64,000 nt of DNA from Alkalimonas collagenimarina (GCF_030717845.1 NZ_JAUZVZ010000017.1:17314-81313); one strand, 5' to 3'; positions 45,165-55,145 are shown, numbered from the stretch's first letter. The notes: generated by a model not told the origin, from the sequence alone. A program made the numbers and translations.

Positions 45165-46565
45165 ATGAATAAATTGGCACCAAAAAACGGCAAATATACA
45201 AGTTATCAGGATGTGATCGCAACCGATAAAATCGCCCCGCCGGAGGATATGCATACGCACTCTTCGGCGCAATATGATTTTCACTCTATCTTTAAAGCCC
45301 GTTATACCGAGGCTGAATACCATGACTTGGAGATGAAAAAAGTGTGGTCTCGGGTATGGCAAATGGCGTGTCGTGTCGAAGATATCCCAGAAGAGGGGGA
45401 TACCTATGTCTATGAGATTGGCCACCTCTCCTTAATCGTGGTGCGTGTTTCAGACGATGAGCCGCAAAGCTTGAGTGAGACCATGGTTATCAAGGCATAC
45501 TATAACTCCTGTCGCCATCGTGGACGTAAACTGGTTGAGCATAACACCAGTATGCAATGTATCAGATGTCCGTATCATGGTTTCACTTGGTCTCTGGATG
45601 GAGAATTGACGGAAATTCCGTACGAGTGGGACTTTTCCAAAATAGAAAAGAAGTCGATGCCACTGCTAGAAGTGCGCGTCGATGTGTGGGATGGCTTTGT
45701 GTTCATTAATATGGACCCAGATGCTGAATCACTTAAATCCTATTTAGAAATTTTACCCGAGCAGCTTGCCAATAACTTTTACGGCGAGCAAGTGGTGGTC
45801 AAGCATAGTCAGCAAGTGTTACCCGCAAACTGGAAAACCGTCATGGAGTCCTTCATGGAAGGATTGCATGCCCAAGAGACCCATGGTCATACATGGGCGC
45901 ATCTCAGTGATATATTGCAATATGATACTTTTCCGGATGTCCGCCATATATCGAGAAGCTTTCACGCCGTCGGGCTGCAGGTCAGTGAAGGCCGAGAAAA
46001 GCTAACCGAGCAGGAGATCATGAACCATTTCCATTACAATGTGCATTTGGGCAATCCAGATACGCCGCCGCCTCAGCTAGGTGAAGGGGTGACGGCTCGG
46101 CAATATATGGCAGATATCATGCGTGCCCAGCATACCTTAAAAACGGGTAAAGACTATATGCATCTGTCCGATGCTGAGGCCCTGGATGTGCTGCAGTATA
46201 CCCTGTTTCCTAATATCATTTTGTTCCGCGGGATCACCTTGCCGATTATTTTACGCTTTAGGCCAAATAAAAATGATCACAGCCAATGTATTTTCGATAT
46301 TTTCTTTCTTGAAGATAAACCGAAAAGTCAGGGTGAGCTTCCCGCTGTGGAGACGGTTCATATGGTTGCCGGTGATACTTATGAAGAAGCCGGCGTTTTG
46401 GAAGATTGGCTAGGCCATGTGTATGACCAAGATATGGTGAATATTGAGAACATGCATGCGGGCTTGTTGTCAGGGCCAGATCAGGAAGTGTACCTAAGTG
46501 ACTATCATGAGTCGCGGATCAAACATTTTCACCACGCATTGAACCTGTACATGAATAAAAGCTAG
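45165..46565 (+). CDS. tmlW: Rieske non-heme iron oxygenase, alpha subunit (MupW-like)
   Basis: A 466-residue ring-hydroxylating-type oxygenase. The Rieske 2Fe-2S ligands are in CRHRGRK and CPYHGFTW (CxH...CxxH, about residues 117-141). The mononuclear iron site begins at NWKTVMESFMEGLHAQETHGH, with His ligands spaced four apart, and a late Asp is likely. In mupirocin MupW, with ferredoxin MupT, oxidises an unactivated methyl-bearing carbon chain to start tetrahydropyran ring formation. The same cofactor set occurs here, with the ferredoxin at 58.8-59.1 kb on the other strand. It is followed after ten bases by a small gene with a strong GGAGG site, so the two are probably co-expressed. Confidence 0.88.
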   Translation: MNKLAPKNGKYTSYQDVIATDKIAPPEDMHTHSSAQYDFHSIFKARYTEAEYHDLEMKKVWSRVWQMACRVEDIPEEGDTYVYEIGHLSLIVVRVSDDEPQSLSETMVIKAYYNSCRHRGRKLVEHNTSMQCIRCPYHGFTWSLDGELTEIPYEWDFSKIEKKSMPLLEVRVDVWDGFVFINMDPDAESLKSYLEILPEQLANNFYGEQVVVKHSQQVLPANWKTVMESFMEGLHAQETHGHTWAHLSDILQYDTFPDVRHISRSFHAVGLQVSEGREKLTEQEIMNHFHYNVHLGNPDTPPPQLGEGVTARQYMADIMRAQHTLKTGKDYMHLSDAEALDVLQYTLFPNIILFRGITLPIILRFRPNKNDHSQCIFDIFFLEDKPKSQGELPAVETVHMVAGDTYEEAGVLEDWLGHVYDQDMVNIENMHAGLLSGPDQEVYLSDYHESRIKHFHHALNLYMNKS

Positions 46566-46575
46566 GAGGCGAATA

Positions 46576-46959
46576 ATGCTGGTCAACAATGAAACATGTG
46601 TGTCTACAAAGCCCTATTTTGAGATCCCAGATAAACATGTGGCTGAGTTTTTGGAGTATTGTGATATGTTCATTGCCAAGACGGCCAATGAGCCAAAATG
46701 TATGCATTACATTTTTTCTTTTGATGGTAACAAAGGCCACTGCCAAGAGTGCTATGAAGACGCTGAGGGCGTTCTGGCGCATTTGCAAAATATTGATGAG
46801 TTAAATCGCCAGGCAATGCACTTAGCGACCATATTTCGCTATGAGGTGCACGGCCCAAAAAGCGAATTAGATAAACTCAGGGGGCCTTTGGCTTTTTTGA
46901 ACCCGATTTATTATGAGACCCGGTGTGGTTTTCGTAAGGTATTGGAACCGACTACTTAA
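46576..46959 (+). CDS. Small protein next to the Rieske oxygenase, possible MupZ-type partner
   Basis: A 127-residue protein behind a strong AGGAGG site, ten bases after the Rieske oxygenase gene. It has a ferredoxin-like alpha+beta pattern (CMHYIFSFDG, then two helices, then FRYEVHGPKSELDKLR), reminiscent of antibiotic-monooxygenase/YgiN-like dimeric barrels. No signal peptide or membrane segment is present. In mupirocin the Rieske oxygenase works together with a small epoxide-hydrolase-like protein, MupZ, in making the oxygen heterocycle. The gene pairing here makes this the candidate for that role, but I cannot confirm homology from sequence alone. Several Cys (C7, C30, C45, C60, C63) are notable. 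Confidence 0.6.
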   Translation: MLVNNETCVSTKPYFEIPDKHVAEFLEYCDMFIAKTANEPKCMHYIFSFDGNKGHCQECYEDAEGVLAHLQNIDELNRQAMHLATIFRYEVHGPKSELDKLRGPLAFLNPIYYETRCGFRKVLEPTT

Positions 46960-47280
46960 GGCCAGGTGGGCGGATACCAGGCTGCCATACAAGTTATGGC
47001 ATACACCGAAGATGGAGTGATCCTGTCCGCTCTTTTAGGTCGCCTTTTTATAACGTGAAAACTCAGACAAGCAGGGTTGCCTGCTTTAAACAAAGCTTAG
47101 TTGCCTGGGCGCGTATAGTAAGATGGATGTAGTAGCAGTTCCCTCTATGGATGTGAACACCTGCAGTGATGCCAAGTGGTGAGCGCAAAAATTTGTTAGC
47201 TAATGCTTTACTGGTGTGAGTAGATAGGCCGTCAACGTTTACTCAAATGAACAAGATAATCTTTATTGGTGCGAAATTAT
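46960..47280. other. Intergenic region upstream of the pyrrothine operon
   Basis: About 320 bases of mixed composition. A promoter for the hol operon is expected here, but no consensus pair or operator is convincing. No terminator hairpin with a T-run follows the small gene. Confidence 0.4.
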
Positions 47281-50200
47281 ATGATGAATATGGATGAATT
47301 TAAGCAACGAATTCAATTAAAAAATAGTGAAATCCACTTGAGCTCTGCTCCTGAATTAACCGATGGCAATGCCGCTCTTTTTGCACAACAAGTTCGTGCA
47401 TTATTAGAGGGAACATTACCGTTAGATGAAGCGCACCTGAAAGGTCATGTCAGCACTGACAGTGCAGCCCCTTTTAGTTTGTCGGATATTCAATATGCTT
47501 ATGTGATCGGTCGAAATCCGGGCGTTGAGTTAGGCGGTCGCTCTAGCAGTTTCTATATTGAGATTGACGTTGAAGATGCGGACATTGACGTATTAACGAC
47601 GTCACTCAATCATGTGATCTCACTGCACCCCATGTTACGCGCGGTACTCAGTGGTGATGGCCAGCAAAAAGTACTCGAACAGGTGTCACCCTACCATATT
47701 GAAACACTGGATGTGTCTGGCTTGGATAAGCATGCACAGCAGGCTGCATTGGCCGCACATCGCCATGAATTAGAGACCACATTACTACCTTTAGATAAAG
47801 CGCCTTCTTTTTTGGTCAAGGCCATTCGCCTAGACACGGGCTTGGTTCGCCTGGCCATCTATTTTGATTTGATCTTTGTCGATATGCACAGCGTGTACCT
47901 TGTACTACAGGACTGGTTTGGCCATTATCAAGATGGCACAGTGACCACGCAATCACGGCCGAACTTCAGTGATTACTTAAATTGTGAAGCATTACTCACT
48001 GACGCAGCGCAAGGACGCAAAGACACGGCATACTGGGAAGACAAACTCAATCAATTGCCACAAGCACCGGAAATGCCGTTAGAAAAGGCGCCGAGCTTAC
48101 TGTCTCAACCACAATTTTGTCGCCTGTCTAAATCTCTGCCATCAAGCTTAATTGAGCAGCTCCGAGTCGTTGCACACCATAGCGGAATTACACTCGAAAC
48201 CTTGTTTCTTGGCGCCTATGCAGAGGTAGTTCGGCAATGGTCAAAGGCACAGAATTTCACCTTGACCGTGACTCAGATGAGTCGTCGCCCCTATTTTGAA
48301 GGGGTAGAGCATACGGTGGGTAACTTTTTACAACCCGTGTTGTTGCCTATCGAGGGAGGGCAAAACGAGACCTTTTCACAGCGACTATTGGCCGTACAAT
48401 CTTCCGTCATCAGCAACCGCTTGCATTCGTCCCACAATAGCATCAAGGTGCTGAGAGCGCTAACAAAGCAAAGTCAATCAAATCGCGCGGCATCATTTCC
48501 TGTGGTGTTTAGTAATACACTCGATTATGACCTGCAAGAAGTAGTGAAAAGCCCGTCTTGGCCTGGCATTCACTGTCGGTATATGAGCAATACAACACCG
48601 CAGCTATGGTTAGAAAATCAGCTTACCTGTGAGCAAGGGGAAGTAATGATAAACTGGAACTATGTGGAAGAACTATTCCCAGACGGCATGATCCAGCAGA
48701 TGCAAGAAGCGTATCTGGCGCTGTTAAATGCCTGCGCCAGTGATGCGACAGTGCTTGAAAAGCAAGGCGTGGTTGTTGATTTACCGGAGCAGGATGCCCG
48801 CGCTCGACAGCTTGCAAATGACACGGATATAGCGCTCAATCCGACCTTGCTACAAGATTTAGTGCTTAACGCAGCACAAAAGTATCCTGAGCAGGTCGCC
48901 TTAGTACAAGGTAGTCGCCAGGTTACTTACTCTGAGCTGCTCCTCAAAGCACAGTGGATCGCCAACCAGATCGGTCGCAATGTCAACATATGCGCGAATG
49001 ATATCGTGGCCGTTACTCAGCAACAAGGCCCAGATCTTGTCATTGCGATAGTGGGGGTGTTGTTATCGGGTGCCGCTTATGTGGCGATAGACCCGAATCT
49101 ACCCAGTGCCAGAAAAGTGAAATTGTTAGAGCGCTGTGATGCCAAAGGGGTGGTTGGAGACACAGATACCTTAGCTGACTTTAAACAGGTAATTGATATT
49201 CCACACTGTGACTTATTCGGGTATGACGCGACGCAGACGGCACCTGCTGTATCTCATCCTGTTCCCGAGCTGGACGATTTGGCGTATGTGATCTTTACAT
49301 CAGGGTCCACAGGAGAGCCCAAAGGGGTAATGATTTCCCACCGCAATGCCGCCAATACGGTAATCGATATCAATCGTCGCTTTAATGTGAGCCGTGAGGA
49401 TGCGGTACTTTCCGTGGCACCCGCTGGGTTTGATTTATCGGTATACGATTATTTTGGTGTACTCGGTGCCGGCGGGCGGATTGTCTTTGGCAAGCCTGAA
49501 TCGGCACAAGATCCGCTGTTGTGGTATGAAGAGTTGATCGCCCATGACGTGACGATTTGGAATAGTGTCCCGGCGCCAATGAAAGCGCTCGTAGACAAAA
49601 ACACAACCAATCTGTCTCAGTCAAAACTCAGATTGGTGTTGATGAGTGGTGATTGGATCCCGGTTGATTTACCAGATCGTATCAAAGACGTGCTACCGCG
49701 CTGTGAGGTTATCAGCTTGGGCGGTGCAACCGAAGGGTCCATATGGTCTATTTTCTACCCGATCCAAGCCGTTGATGACAAATGGTCAAGCATTCCTTAC
49801 GGCAAGCCATTGGCAAACCAACGTTTCCATGTATTAAACGAGTGGCTGTCTCACTGCCCGCGTTGGGTGACGGGTGAGCTTTACATTGCCGGTGAAGGGG
49901 TTGCACAAGGGTATCTCGGCGATGCAGAAAAAACGGCCCAGCGCTTTTTTTACCACCCTGTGACGGGTGAACGCTTGTATAAAACAGGTGACTTAGGAAA
50001 ATACATCGCCGATGGGTACATTGAGATTTTAGGGCGAGAAGATAATCAAGTAAAAATCAATGGTTATCGGGTTGAACTCGGTGAAGTGGAAGTGTGTTTG
50101 TTGGATCATGAACACATCAGTCATGTTGTGGTGGGGGCCCCGGCACACCCAAGAACAGGGCAAAGACATATCGTCGCATGGATTGTGTCTGACAAGCCTC

Positions 50201-50652
50201 AAGCTGAGTTAGATCATGACGCGCTGCAAACCCAGTTGCGGAGCATGGCCCAGCGTGAACTCCCTAACTACATGATCCCGTCATATTATATTGTGCTCGA
50301 TGTAATGCCACTCACCAGCAACGGAAAAATAAGTCACAACGACCTACCCAGCCCCTGGCAAGATCTGGGCAATGAGGCCGAGCAGAGTGTGCAAGCGGGC
50401 AATGAAATCGAAGCTGCACTGTTAGATATCTGGATCAAACAGCTCAAGCACGATTCGGTCGACGTGACCAGCGGCTTTTTCGATATTGGCGGAGACTCCT
50501 TACATGCAGTGGCCCTAATCGGCACGATCAGAGAGCAATTTGGCATCAATACGGAGACCGAACAAGAGATCGTGGAAGGGCTATTTATGAACTCAAATAT
50601 TCAATATTTTGCCCAACTCATCCACAAGGACAACGAGACAGAAGTAGAATAA
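47281..50652 (+). CDS. holA: NRPS, Cy-A-PCP, cysteine-specific (HolA/HlmE-like)
   Basis: A 1123-residue single-module NRPS. ATG 47281 is the first of three nearby Met; a TTG at 47266 is possible, and the ribosome-binding site is weak. The N-terminal condensation domain is of the heterocyclisation type: D196-xxxx-D201-xx-S204 (DLIFVDMHS). The adenylation domain has FTSGSTGEPKG, FDLSVYDYFG, GGATEGS and YKTGDLGKY. Readable pocket residues D, L, Y, N, M, S resemble the cysteine code (DLYNLS...). The carrier domain has S1073 in GGDSL. In holomycin and thiomarinol this protein activates cysteine and joins two of them as the dithiolopyrrolone precursor. The six downstream genes correspond to HlmD, C, B, A, G and F functions, which makes the assignment firm. 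Confidence 0.93.
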   Translation: MMNMDEFKQRIQLKNSEIHLSSAPELTDGNAALFAQQVRALLEGTLPLDEAHLKGHVSTDSAAPFSLSDIQYAYVIGRNPGVELGGRSSSFYIEIDVEDADIDVLTTSLNHVISLHPMLRAVLSGDGQQKVLEQVSPYHIETLDVSGLDKHAQQAALAAHRHELETTLLPLDKAPSFLVKAIRLDTGLVRLAIYFDLIFVDMHSVYLVLQDWFGHYQDGTVTTQSRPNFSDYLNCEALLTDAAQGRKDTAYWEDKLNQLPQAPEMPLEKAPSLLSQPQFCRLSKSLPSSLIEQLRVVAHHSGITLETLFLGAYAEVVRQWSKAQNFTLTVTQMSRRPYFEGVEHTVGNFLQPVLLPIEGGQNETFSQRLLAVQSSVISNRLHSSHNSIKVLRALTKQSQSNRAASFPVVFSNTLDYDLQEVVKSPSWPGIHCRYMSNTTPQLWLENQLTCEQGEVMINWNYVEELFPDGMIQQMQEAYLALLNACASDATVLEKQGVVVDLPEQDARARQLANDTDIALNPTLLQDLVLNAAQKYPEQVALVQGSRQVTYSELLLKAQWIANQIGRNVNICANDIVAVTQQQGPDLVIAIVGVLLSGAAYVAIDPNLPSARKVKLLERCDAKGVVGDTDTLADFKQVIDIPHCDLFGYDATQTAPAVSHPVPELDDLAYVIFTSGSTGEPKGVMISHRNAANTVIDINRRFNVSREDAVLSVAPAGFDLSVYDYFGVLGAGGRIVFGKPESAQDPLLWYEELIAHDVTIWNSVPAPMKALVDKNTTNLSQSKLRLVLMSGDWIPVDLPDRIKDVLPRCEVISLGGATEGSIWSIFYPIQAVDDKWSSIPYGKPLANQRFHVLNEWLSHCPRWVTGELYIAGEGVAQGYLGDAEKTAQRFFYHPVTGERLYKTGDLGKYIADGYIEILGREDNQVKINGYRVELGEVEVCLLDHEHISHVVVGAPAHPRTGQRHIVAWIVSDKPQAELDHDALQTQLRSMAQRELPNYMIPSYYIVLDVMPLTSNGKISHNDLPSPWQDLGNEAEQSVQAGNEIEAALLDIWIKQLKHDSVDVTSGFFDIGGDSLHAVALIGTIREQFGINTETEQEIVEGLFMNSNIQYFAQLIHKDNETEVE

Positions 50653-50663
50653 GGAAAGCGTCA

Positions 50664-52289
50664 ATGTACAGCGACGAAGTGCATGATCAAGTTTTTGATT
50701 ACATTGTTATTGGGGGCGGAACGGCCGGATGTGTCATGGCTGCTCGATTGTCTGAAGATGAACAGGTCTCGGTATTATTAATTGAGGCAGGTCAGGACTC
50801 TGATGCAAACGAGGAAAATAGCCCGCTAAGAGATGCCTCTCAATTGGTTTTGGATGGGTATAATTGGGATTATGAAGCGAACCTAAGTGGCAGTAACCGC
50901 TTCTTGCCTGAACAGCCTGAGCAGTCCTCGAAGCCGGGTAAGCGTGTGCCAGATAAATTATTTGGCTACAAAGCGGGTAAGGTGGTGGGGGGCTCATCAG
51001 CGGTCAATGGCGCTGTGGCGTTGCGCGGGTTTCCCAGCGACTTTGATACCTGGGCAGAACTTGGTTGCCCCAACTGGCAATGGGATAAGGTAAAACCCTG
51101 GTTTGATCATTTAGAAGCTGACGCTGATTTTGGCGACACCGAGCATCATGGTAAAGATGGTTATTTGCGGATCCGGAGGCCATCAGAGACTGAACTGCAC
51201 CCGTTGGATGTGCTCTTCTCTCAGATCTGTCAGGAATATCACATTCCCTATACTGAAGATTTAAACCACGGTGAGCAAACGAGCGTGGGGCTGGTTCCCT
51301 CCAACGTAGGCCGAGAAGCTGAGCGACTGGATGTGTATCTTTCGTACCTTGAACCTATACGAGGGCGGAAAAATCTCCAAGTTTTAACCGATGTTATGGT
51401 CTCTCATGTGCAATTTTCGGGAAACAAAGCGACCGGGGTTAGGGTACAACAAGACAACGCAGAGCGTGAACTGCAGGCGAAACATGTGGTGCTGTGTGCC
51501 GGTGCGATTGGCAGCGCAGCAATTTTGCAGCGTTCAGGCGTGGGTGATGCGACCCACCTAGACAAGCTTGGTATTCCTGTGGTGGCAGATTTACCTGCTG
51601 TGGGGGGCAACTTACAAGATCACAGTGCCGTGGTGTTATGGGCCAAACCCAAACAAGCGTTATGCACGAGTGGCTCGCCATGGCGACAGGTCGCCGCCCG
51701 CTTACCCAGTGGTTATGACAGCCAAATTGATGTGCAAATTGGTCTACTCAACAATGTGAGTAGCAAAACAGTGCCGCGCTTTAGTCAGCAAGGTGAAGAT
51801 ACCATGCTCGTGGGCGCTTCGGTGATGCTGATGCGGCCCCAGGCGCGTGGCCGGGTGTTTATCGAAACGGCATGTGCTAAAACCAGCCCTATGATTGATT
51901 TTCCAATTCGCCAACATGATGAAGATATTAAACGCCTGATAGGTGGCGTGAGAAAGATCTGGTCCGTAATAAGACACGAGAAACTTGCTGACTGTTTCGA
52001 GGACATTCCTATCTGGTCCGATTCCATGATCAACAATGATGTCGTTATGCGCAATGCGATGAAAAACCTTGTGAACCCTGGTTGGCACGCCTCTGGTACT
52101 GTGTGTATGGGCGAGCCGGGACAAGCGGGCACAGCCGCTGATGAACAGGGCAAGCTCCATGGCCTCGAGGGGATCACGGTTGCCGATACTTCGTTATTCC
52201 CACGTGTACCGTCAATGCCGACTAATTTGACTACCATCATGGTAGCGGAGCGGATCGCCAATTGTTTAAAAGTAGGAGCACTACAATGA
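50664..52289 (+). CDS. GMC-family FAD oxidoreductase (HlmD-like)
   Basis: A 541-residue glucose-methanol-choline oxidoreductase. ATG 50664 follows AAGGAAAG, 12 bases after the NRPS stop. The FAD-binding dinucleotide fold is IGGGTAGCVMAARLSE near residue 17, the GMC signature GGSSAVNG is near 109, and the C-terminal catalytic region has WHASGTVCMGE and PTNLTTIMVAERIA. It is one of the flavoenzymes needed to oxidise the Cys-Cys precursor to the ene-dithiol pyrrolone; the holomycin counterpart is HlmD. Its stop overlaps the thioesterase start (ATGA), indicating translational coupling. Confidence 0.88.
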   Translation: MYSDEVHDQVFDYIVIGGGTAGCVMAARLSEDEQVSVLLIEAGQDSDANEENSPLRDASQLVLDGYNWDYEANLSGSNRFLPEQPEQSSKPGKRVPDKLFGYKAGKVVGGSSAVNGAVALRGFPSDFDTWAELGCPNWQWDKVKPWFDHLEADADFGDTEHHGKDGYLRIRRPSETELHPLDVLFSQICQEYHIPYTEDLNHGEQTSVGLVPSNVGREAERLDVYLSYLEPIRGRKNLQVLTDVMVSHVQFSGNKATGVRVQQDNAERELQAKHVVLCAGAIGSAAILQRSGVGDATHLDKLGIPVVADLPAVGGNLQDHSAVVLWAKPKQALCTSGSPWRQVAARLPSGYDSQIDVQIGLLNNVSSKTVPRFSQQGEDTMLVGASVMLMRPQARGRVFIETACAKTSPMIDFPIRQHDEDIKRLIGGVRKIWSVIRHEKLADCFEDIPIWSDSMINNDVVMRNAMKNLVNPGWHASGTVCMGEPGQAGTAADEQGKLHGLEGITVADTSLFPRVPSMPTNLTTIMVAERIANCLKVGALQ

Positions 52290-53029
52290 GTGTGGATAAA
52301 AAAAGAATTGTGTACGCCTTTCCGCACTTGGGGGCTGGGTCTGCGGTATATAACACGTGGAGTAAACGCGCGCAGGAACAGCCTCAGTTGTTGTTCAAAG
52401 CGATTGAGATCCCTGGCAGAGGGGCGTTAGGCTGTGGGGCACACATTCATGAGTTGAACGAATTAGTGAATAAACTCGCCGATGCGTTACATTTGCATTT
52501 TCTCAGTACACAAGATCAGTGTCAGGATTGGATCACATTTGGGCATAGTTTTGGCGGCGTGATCAGCATGGCAGTCAGCCAGTTGCTAGAGCGAAAATAT
52601 GGGATGCGACCGGCGTTGAGTATCATTTCTGCCTCTCCGGCCCCCTGTGTGCAAGAGCAGGAGAATCTGCATTTGTTGAGCGATGAAGCGATCTTGGAAA
52701 AAATCAGAAGAGATAAAGGCACGCCCGACGCGGTACTCAATCAGACTTTGATTGCCAACCGACTTATCAAGCAGCTGCGCAGTGACTACACAGTGAAAAG
52801 TCAGTTTAGCGCGTTAAAACATATGCGAGTTACGCAGCCACTCACCCTTATTACCGCATCAAAAGACTTTGATGTGCCAGAGCAGGATGTCTTCGCATGG
52901 CAGCAACACTCTACCGGCAGAACGAAACATGTGGAAGTGGCAGGAGACCATTTTGCAATTTATGACAATTGGACCGTGGTGGTGCGCGAAATGTTGCAAG
53001 GGTTCGTGTCTGAGCAACCGGTATGTTAA
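52286..53029 (+). CDS. Type II thioesterase (HlmC-like)
   Basis: A 247-residue thioesterase. The open frame extends upstream, but ATG 52286 with TAGGAG and a four-base overlap with the preceding gene is the right start. The nucleophile is in FGHSFGG (GxSxG), with a late Asp in SKDFDVPEQD and the His in GDHFAIYD. It removes acyl groups from the carrier protein, either releasing the product chain or clearing misloaded thiols. The holomycin operon contains the equivalent HlmC. Confidence 0.88.
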   Translation: MSVDKKRIVYAFPHLGAGSAVYNTWSKRAQEQPQLLFKAIEIPGRGALGCGAHIHELNELVNKLADALHLHFLSTQDQCQDWITFGHSFGGVISMAVSQLLERKYGMRPALSIISASPAPCVQEQENLHLLSDEAILEKIRRDKGTPDAVLNQTLIANRLIKQLRSDYTVKSQFSALKHMRVTQPLTLITASKDFDVPEQDVFAWQQHSTGRTKHVEVAGDHFAIYDNWTVVVREMLQGFVSEQPVC

Positions 53030-53047
53030 AGAACTGAGGGGATAGCA

Positions 53048-54184
53048 GTGAGTAAAGATATCGATTCTTACAACGAGTTTAGAGAATACTGCCGAAACTT
53101 TTTGCAACGAGAAGCCGTGCCTTATCAACCGCAGTGGGAGCTACAGGGGTTAGTGGACCGCTCATTTTGGAAAAAGTTGGGTGAAGCTGGGTTGCTTGGT
53201 ATGGAGATTGACCCCGAGTATGGTGGTCAAGGACGCAAGGGCATTTCTCATACGGTCATACTGACAGAAGAACTGATCAGTGCAGGACTGACAGCGCCCA
53301 TCATTATTTCTCACAACGATGTGTTGGCCAGTTACATCAATGCGCATGGCACAGAGCAACAAAAAAGGCGCTGGTTGCCAGCGTTGTGTAGCGGTGAAAA
53401 AGTGGCCGCGATTGCCACCACTGAGCCTGGCGGTGGCTCAGACTCTACTGAGATAAAGACCACTGCGGTACGGGACGGGGAAAAGTATGTCGTCAATGGT
53501 AGCAAGGCGTATATTACCAATGGCGTTAACGCAGACATCGTTGTAACCGCGGTGCAAACGCGCAGCGGTCAACGCGGTCAAGGACTGAGCTTATTGGCCC
53601 TTGAGCGTGGCTTGAGTGGTTTTACACGCGGTGATGCATTGAAGAAATTAGGTTGGCACGCCAGTGATACTGCCGCGCTTTATTTTGAGGATTGTCATGT
53701 GCCCGTGGATAACCTGATTGGCCTTGAAAACATGGGCAGTTACTACTTTATGACGGCCATGACTCGGGAGCGTTTAAGTATTTCGTCGGTAGCAGTGGCC
53801 ACCGCTGAAACCATATTGAAAGAGACGCTGGAATACAGCAAAAACCGTATTGCATTTGGTCAACCTATTGGCTCTTTGCAACACAATAAGTTCACACTCG
53901 CCAATTTAGATACCGAAGTCAAAATTGCTCGGATCTATCTCAATGATGCGATTGAAAAGTTTAATCGCAAACAACTCAATGTCGATGACGCGGCGCGTGC
54001 CAAGTTATGGACAACCAATTTGCAGGTCAAAGTGGCTGAACAGTGCATGCAGTTGCACGGCGCATCAGGTTACATGAGAGACTCCAGCATGGGGAAACAT
54101 TGGGTAAATAGCAGAGTGCAGAAAATTTATGGTGGCACCAGTGAAGTGTTGCAAGAAGTAATTGGAAAATCGATAGGCCTTTAG
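53048..54184 (+). CDS. Acyl-CoA dehydrogenase family flavoprotein (HlmB-like)
   Basis: A 378-residue acyl-CoA-dehydrogenase homologue, starting at GTG 53048. Family signatures are AIATTEPGGGSD (flavin and substrate contact), VNGSKAYITNGVNADI, MQLHGASGYM and, at the end, IYGGTSEVLQ with the catalytic Glu. It should desaturate a carrier-bound Cys-derived intermediate during pyrrolinone-dithiole assembly, the role given to HlmB in holomycin. It sits in the middle of a seven-gene operon with gaps of 59 bases or less. Confidence 0.88.
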   Translation: MSKDIDSYNEFREYCRNFLQREAVPYQPQWELQGLVDRSFWKKLGEAGLLGMEIDPEYGGQGRKGISHTVILTEELISAGLTAPIIISHNDVLASYINAHGTEQQKRRWLPALCSGEKVAAIATTEPGGGSDSTEIKTTAVRDGEKYVVNGSKAYITNGVNADIVVTAVQTRSGQRGQGLSLLALERGLSGFTRGDALKKLGWHASDTAALYFEDCHVPVDNLIGLENMGSYYFMTAMTRERLSISSVAVATAETILKETLEYSKNRIAFGQPIGSLQHNKFTLANLDTEVKIARIYLNDAIEKFNRKQLNVDDAARAKLWTTNLQVKVAEQCMQLHGASGYMRDSSMGKHWVNSRVQKIYGGTSEVLQEVIGKSIGL

Positions 54185-54201
54185 CAAATTTGGAGAGAAT
54201 A

Positions 54202-55086
54202 ATGAGCGAAAAATTAGATGGTTATAAATTAATGCAGGACCACCAGTCTTGGACGTCAAAACCTGCGACTTTGGAAGAGTGGCAAATTGTCAACGAATGG
54301 GCGCTAGCTGAAAAATGGGATTTGGGCCTGGGTGATACCGAGTGTTTCTTTAATATTGATGATCAAGGTTTTTACTTGGGCTATGTGAATGGAGAACCCG
54401 TTGCATCGGTGTCTGTCGTTAATTATAGCGATGAATATGCTTATGCCGGGTTTTATTTGGTTGCGCCTGGTGCGCGTGGAAAAGGATATGGACTGCGTTT
54501 GAGTTATGATGCATTTGATCACTGTGACAAGCGCTCAGTGGGGCTCGATGGCATGCCTGAACAGGAAGAGAATTATAAAAAAGGCGGATTTGTCACCCAT
54601 TATGAAACTTCGCGTTTGGTCGGGGTGCATCACCAACACGTTGATGCACCCCAAGGCGTGCAAAATATTACGGTAGATAATATCGAGGCAGTCATTGAAT
54701 TTGATGCGCAAATTACGGGCTATTCACGTGCTGCGTTACTGCAAAATTGGTTCAGCGGCGAAGGACGTCACGGCTTTTTAATTGATTCGGGTGATGGTGT
54801 TCTGGGGGTGGTTGGGATCCGCCGCTCCACCGACGGGTACCGACTGGGTCCGCTGTATGCTGAGAACCAGGCGGTCAGCGAGAAACTGTTTGCGATGGCG
54901 ATGGCGCAGGTGCCACCTGGCACACAGGTCACAATTGATGCACCAACGTTGGATCTTGGCTTTATCAACACCTTAAAAGCGTTAGGGTATGAGGAGATAT
55001 TCCATACATTCCGGATGTATAGAGGCACAGAGCCACAGGGTGAAAAGCATAAAATTCAGGCTATTGCATCATTGGAGCTCGGCTGA
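54202..55086 (+). CDS. holE: GNAT-family acyltransferase joining acid to holothin (HolE/HlmA-like)
   Basis: A 294-residue protein with two GNAT halves. ATG 54202 has GGAGAG upstream; the frame is open to 54190. The acyl-CoA pyrophosphate loop is in the first half (VAPGARGKGYG). The second half repeats a degenerate acetyltransferase pattern, ending GYEEIFHTFRMYRG. HlmA acetylates holothin to holomycin. In thiomarinol the HolE enzyme uses the CoA thioester of the polyketide acid instead, so this is probably the coupling step partnered with the TmlU-like ligase at 39.2-41.2 kb. Confidence 0.85.
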   Translation: MSEKLDGYKLMQDHQSWTSKPATLEEWQIVNEWALAEKWDLGLGDTECFFNIDDQGFYLGYVNGEPVASVSVVNYSDEYAYAGFYLVAPGARGKGYGLRLSYDAFDHCDKRSVGLDGMPEQEENYKKGGFVTHYETSRLVGVHHQHVDAPQGVQNITVDNIEAVIEFDAQITGYSRAALLQNWFSGEGRHGFLIDSGDGVLGVVGIRRSTDGYRLGPLYAENQAVSEKLFAMAMAQVPPGTQVTIDAPTLDLGFINTLKALGYEEIFHTFRMYRGTEPQGEKHKIQAIASLELG

Positions 55087-55145
55087 TCATAGCGCCTGAC
55101 GCGCGCTTGGTTAGACATCATCACGTCCGAATAAGGAGATAAATA

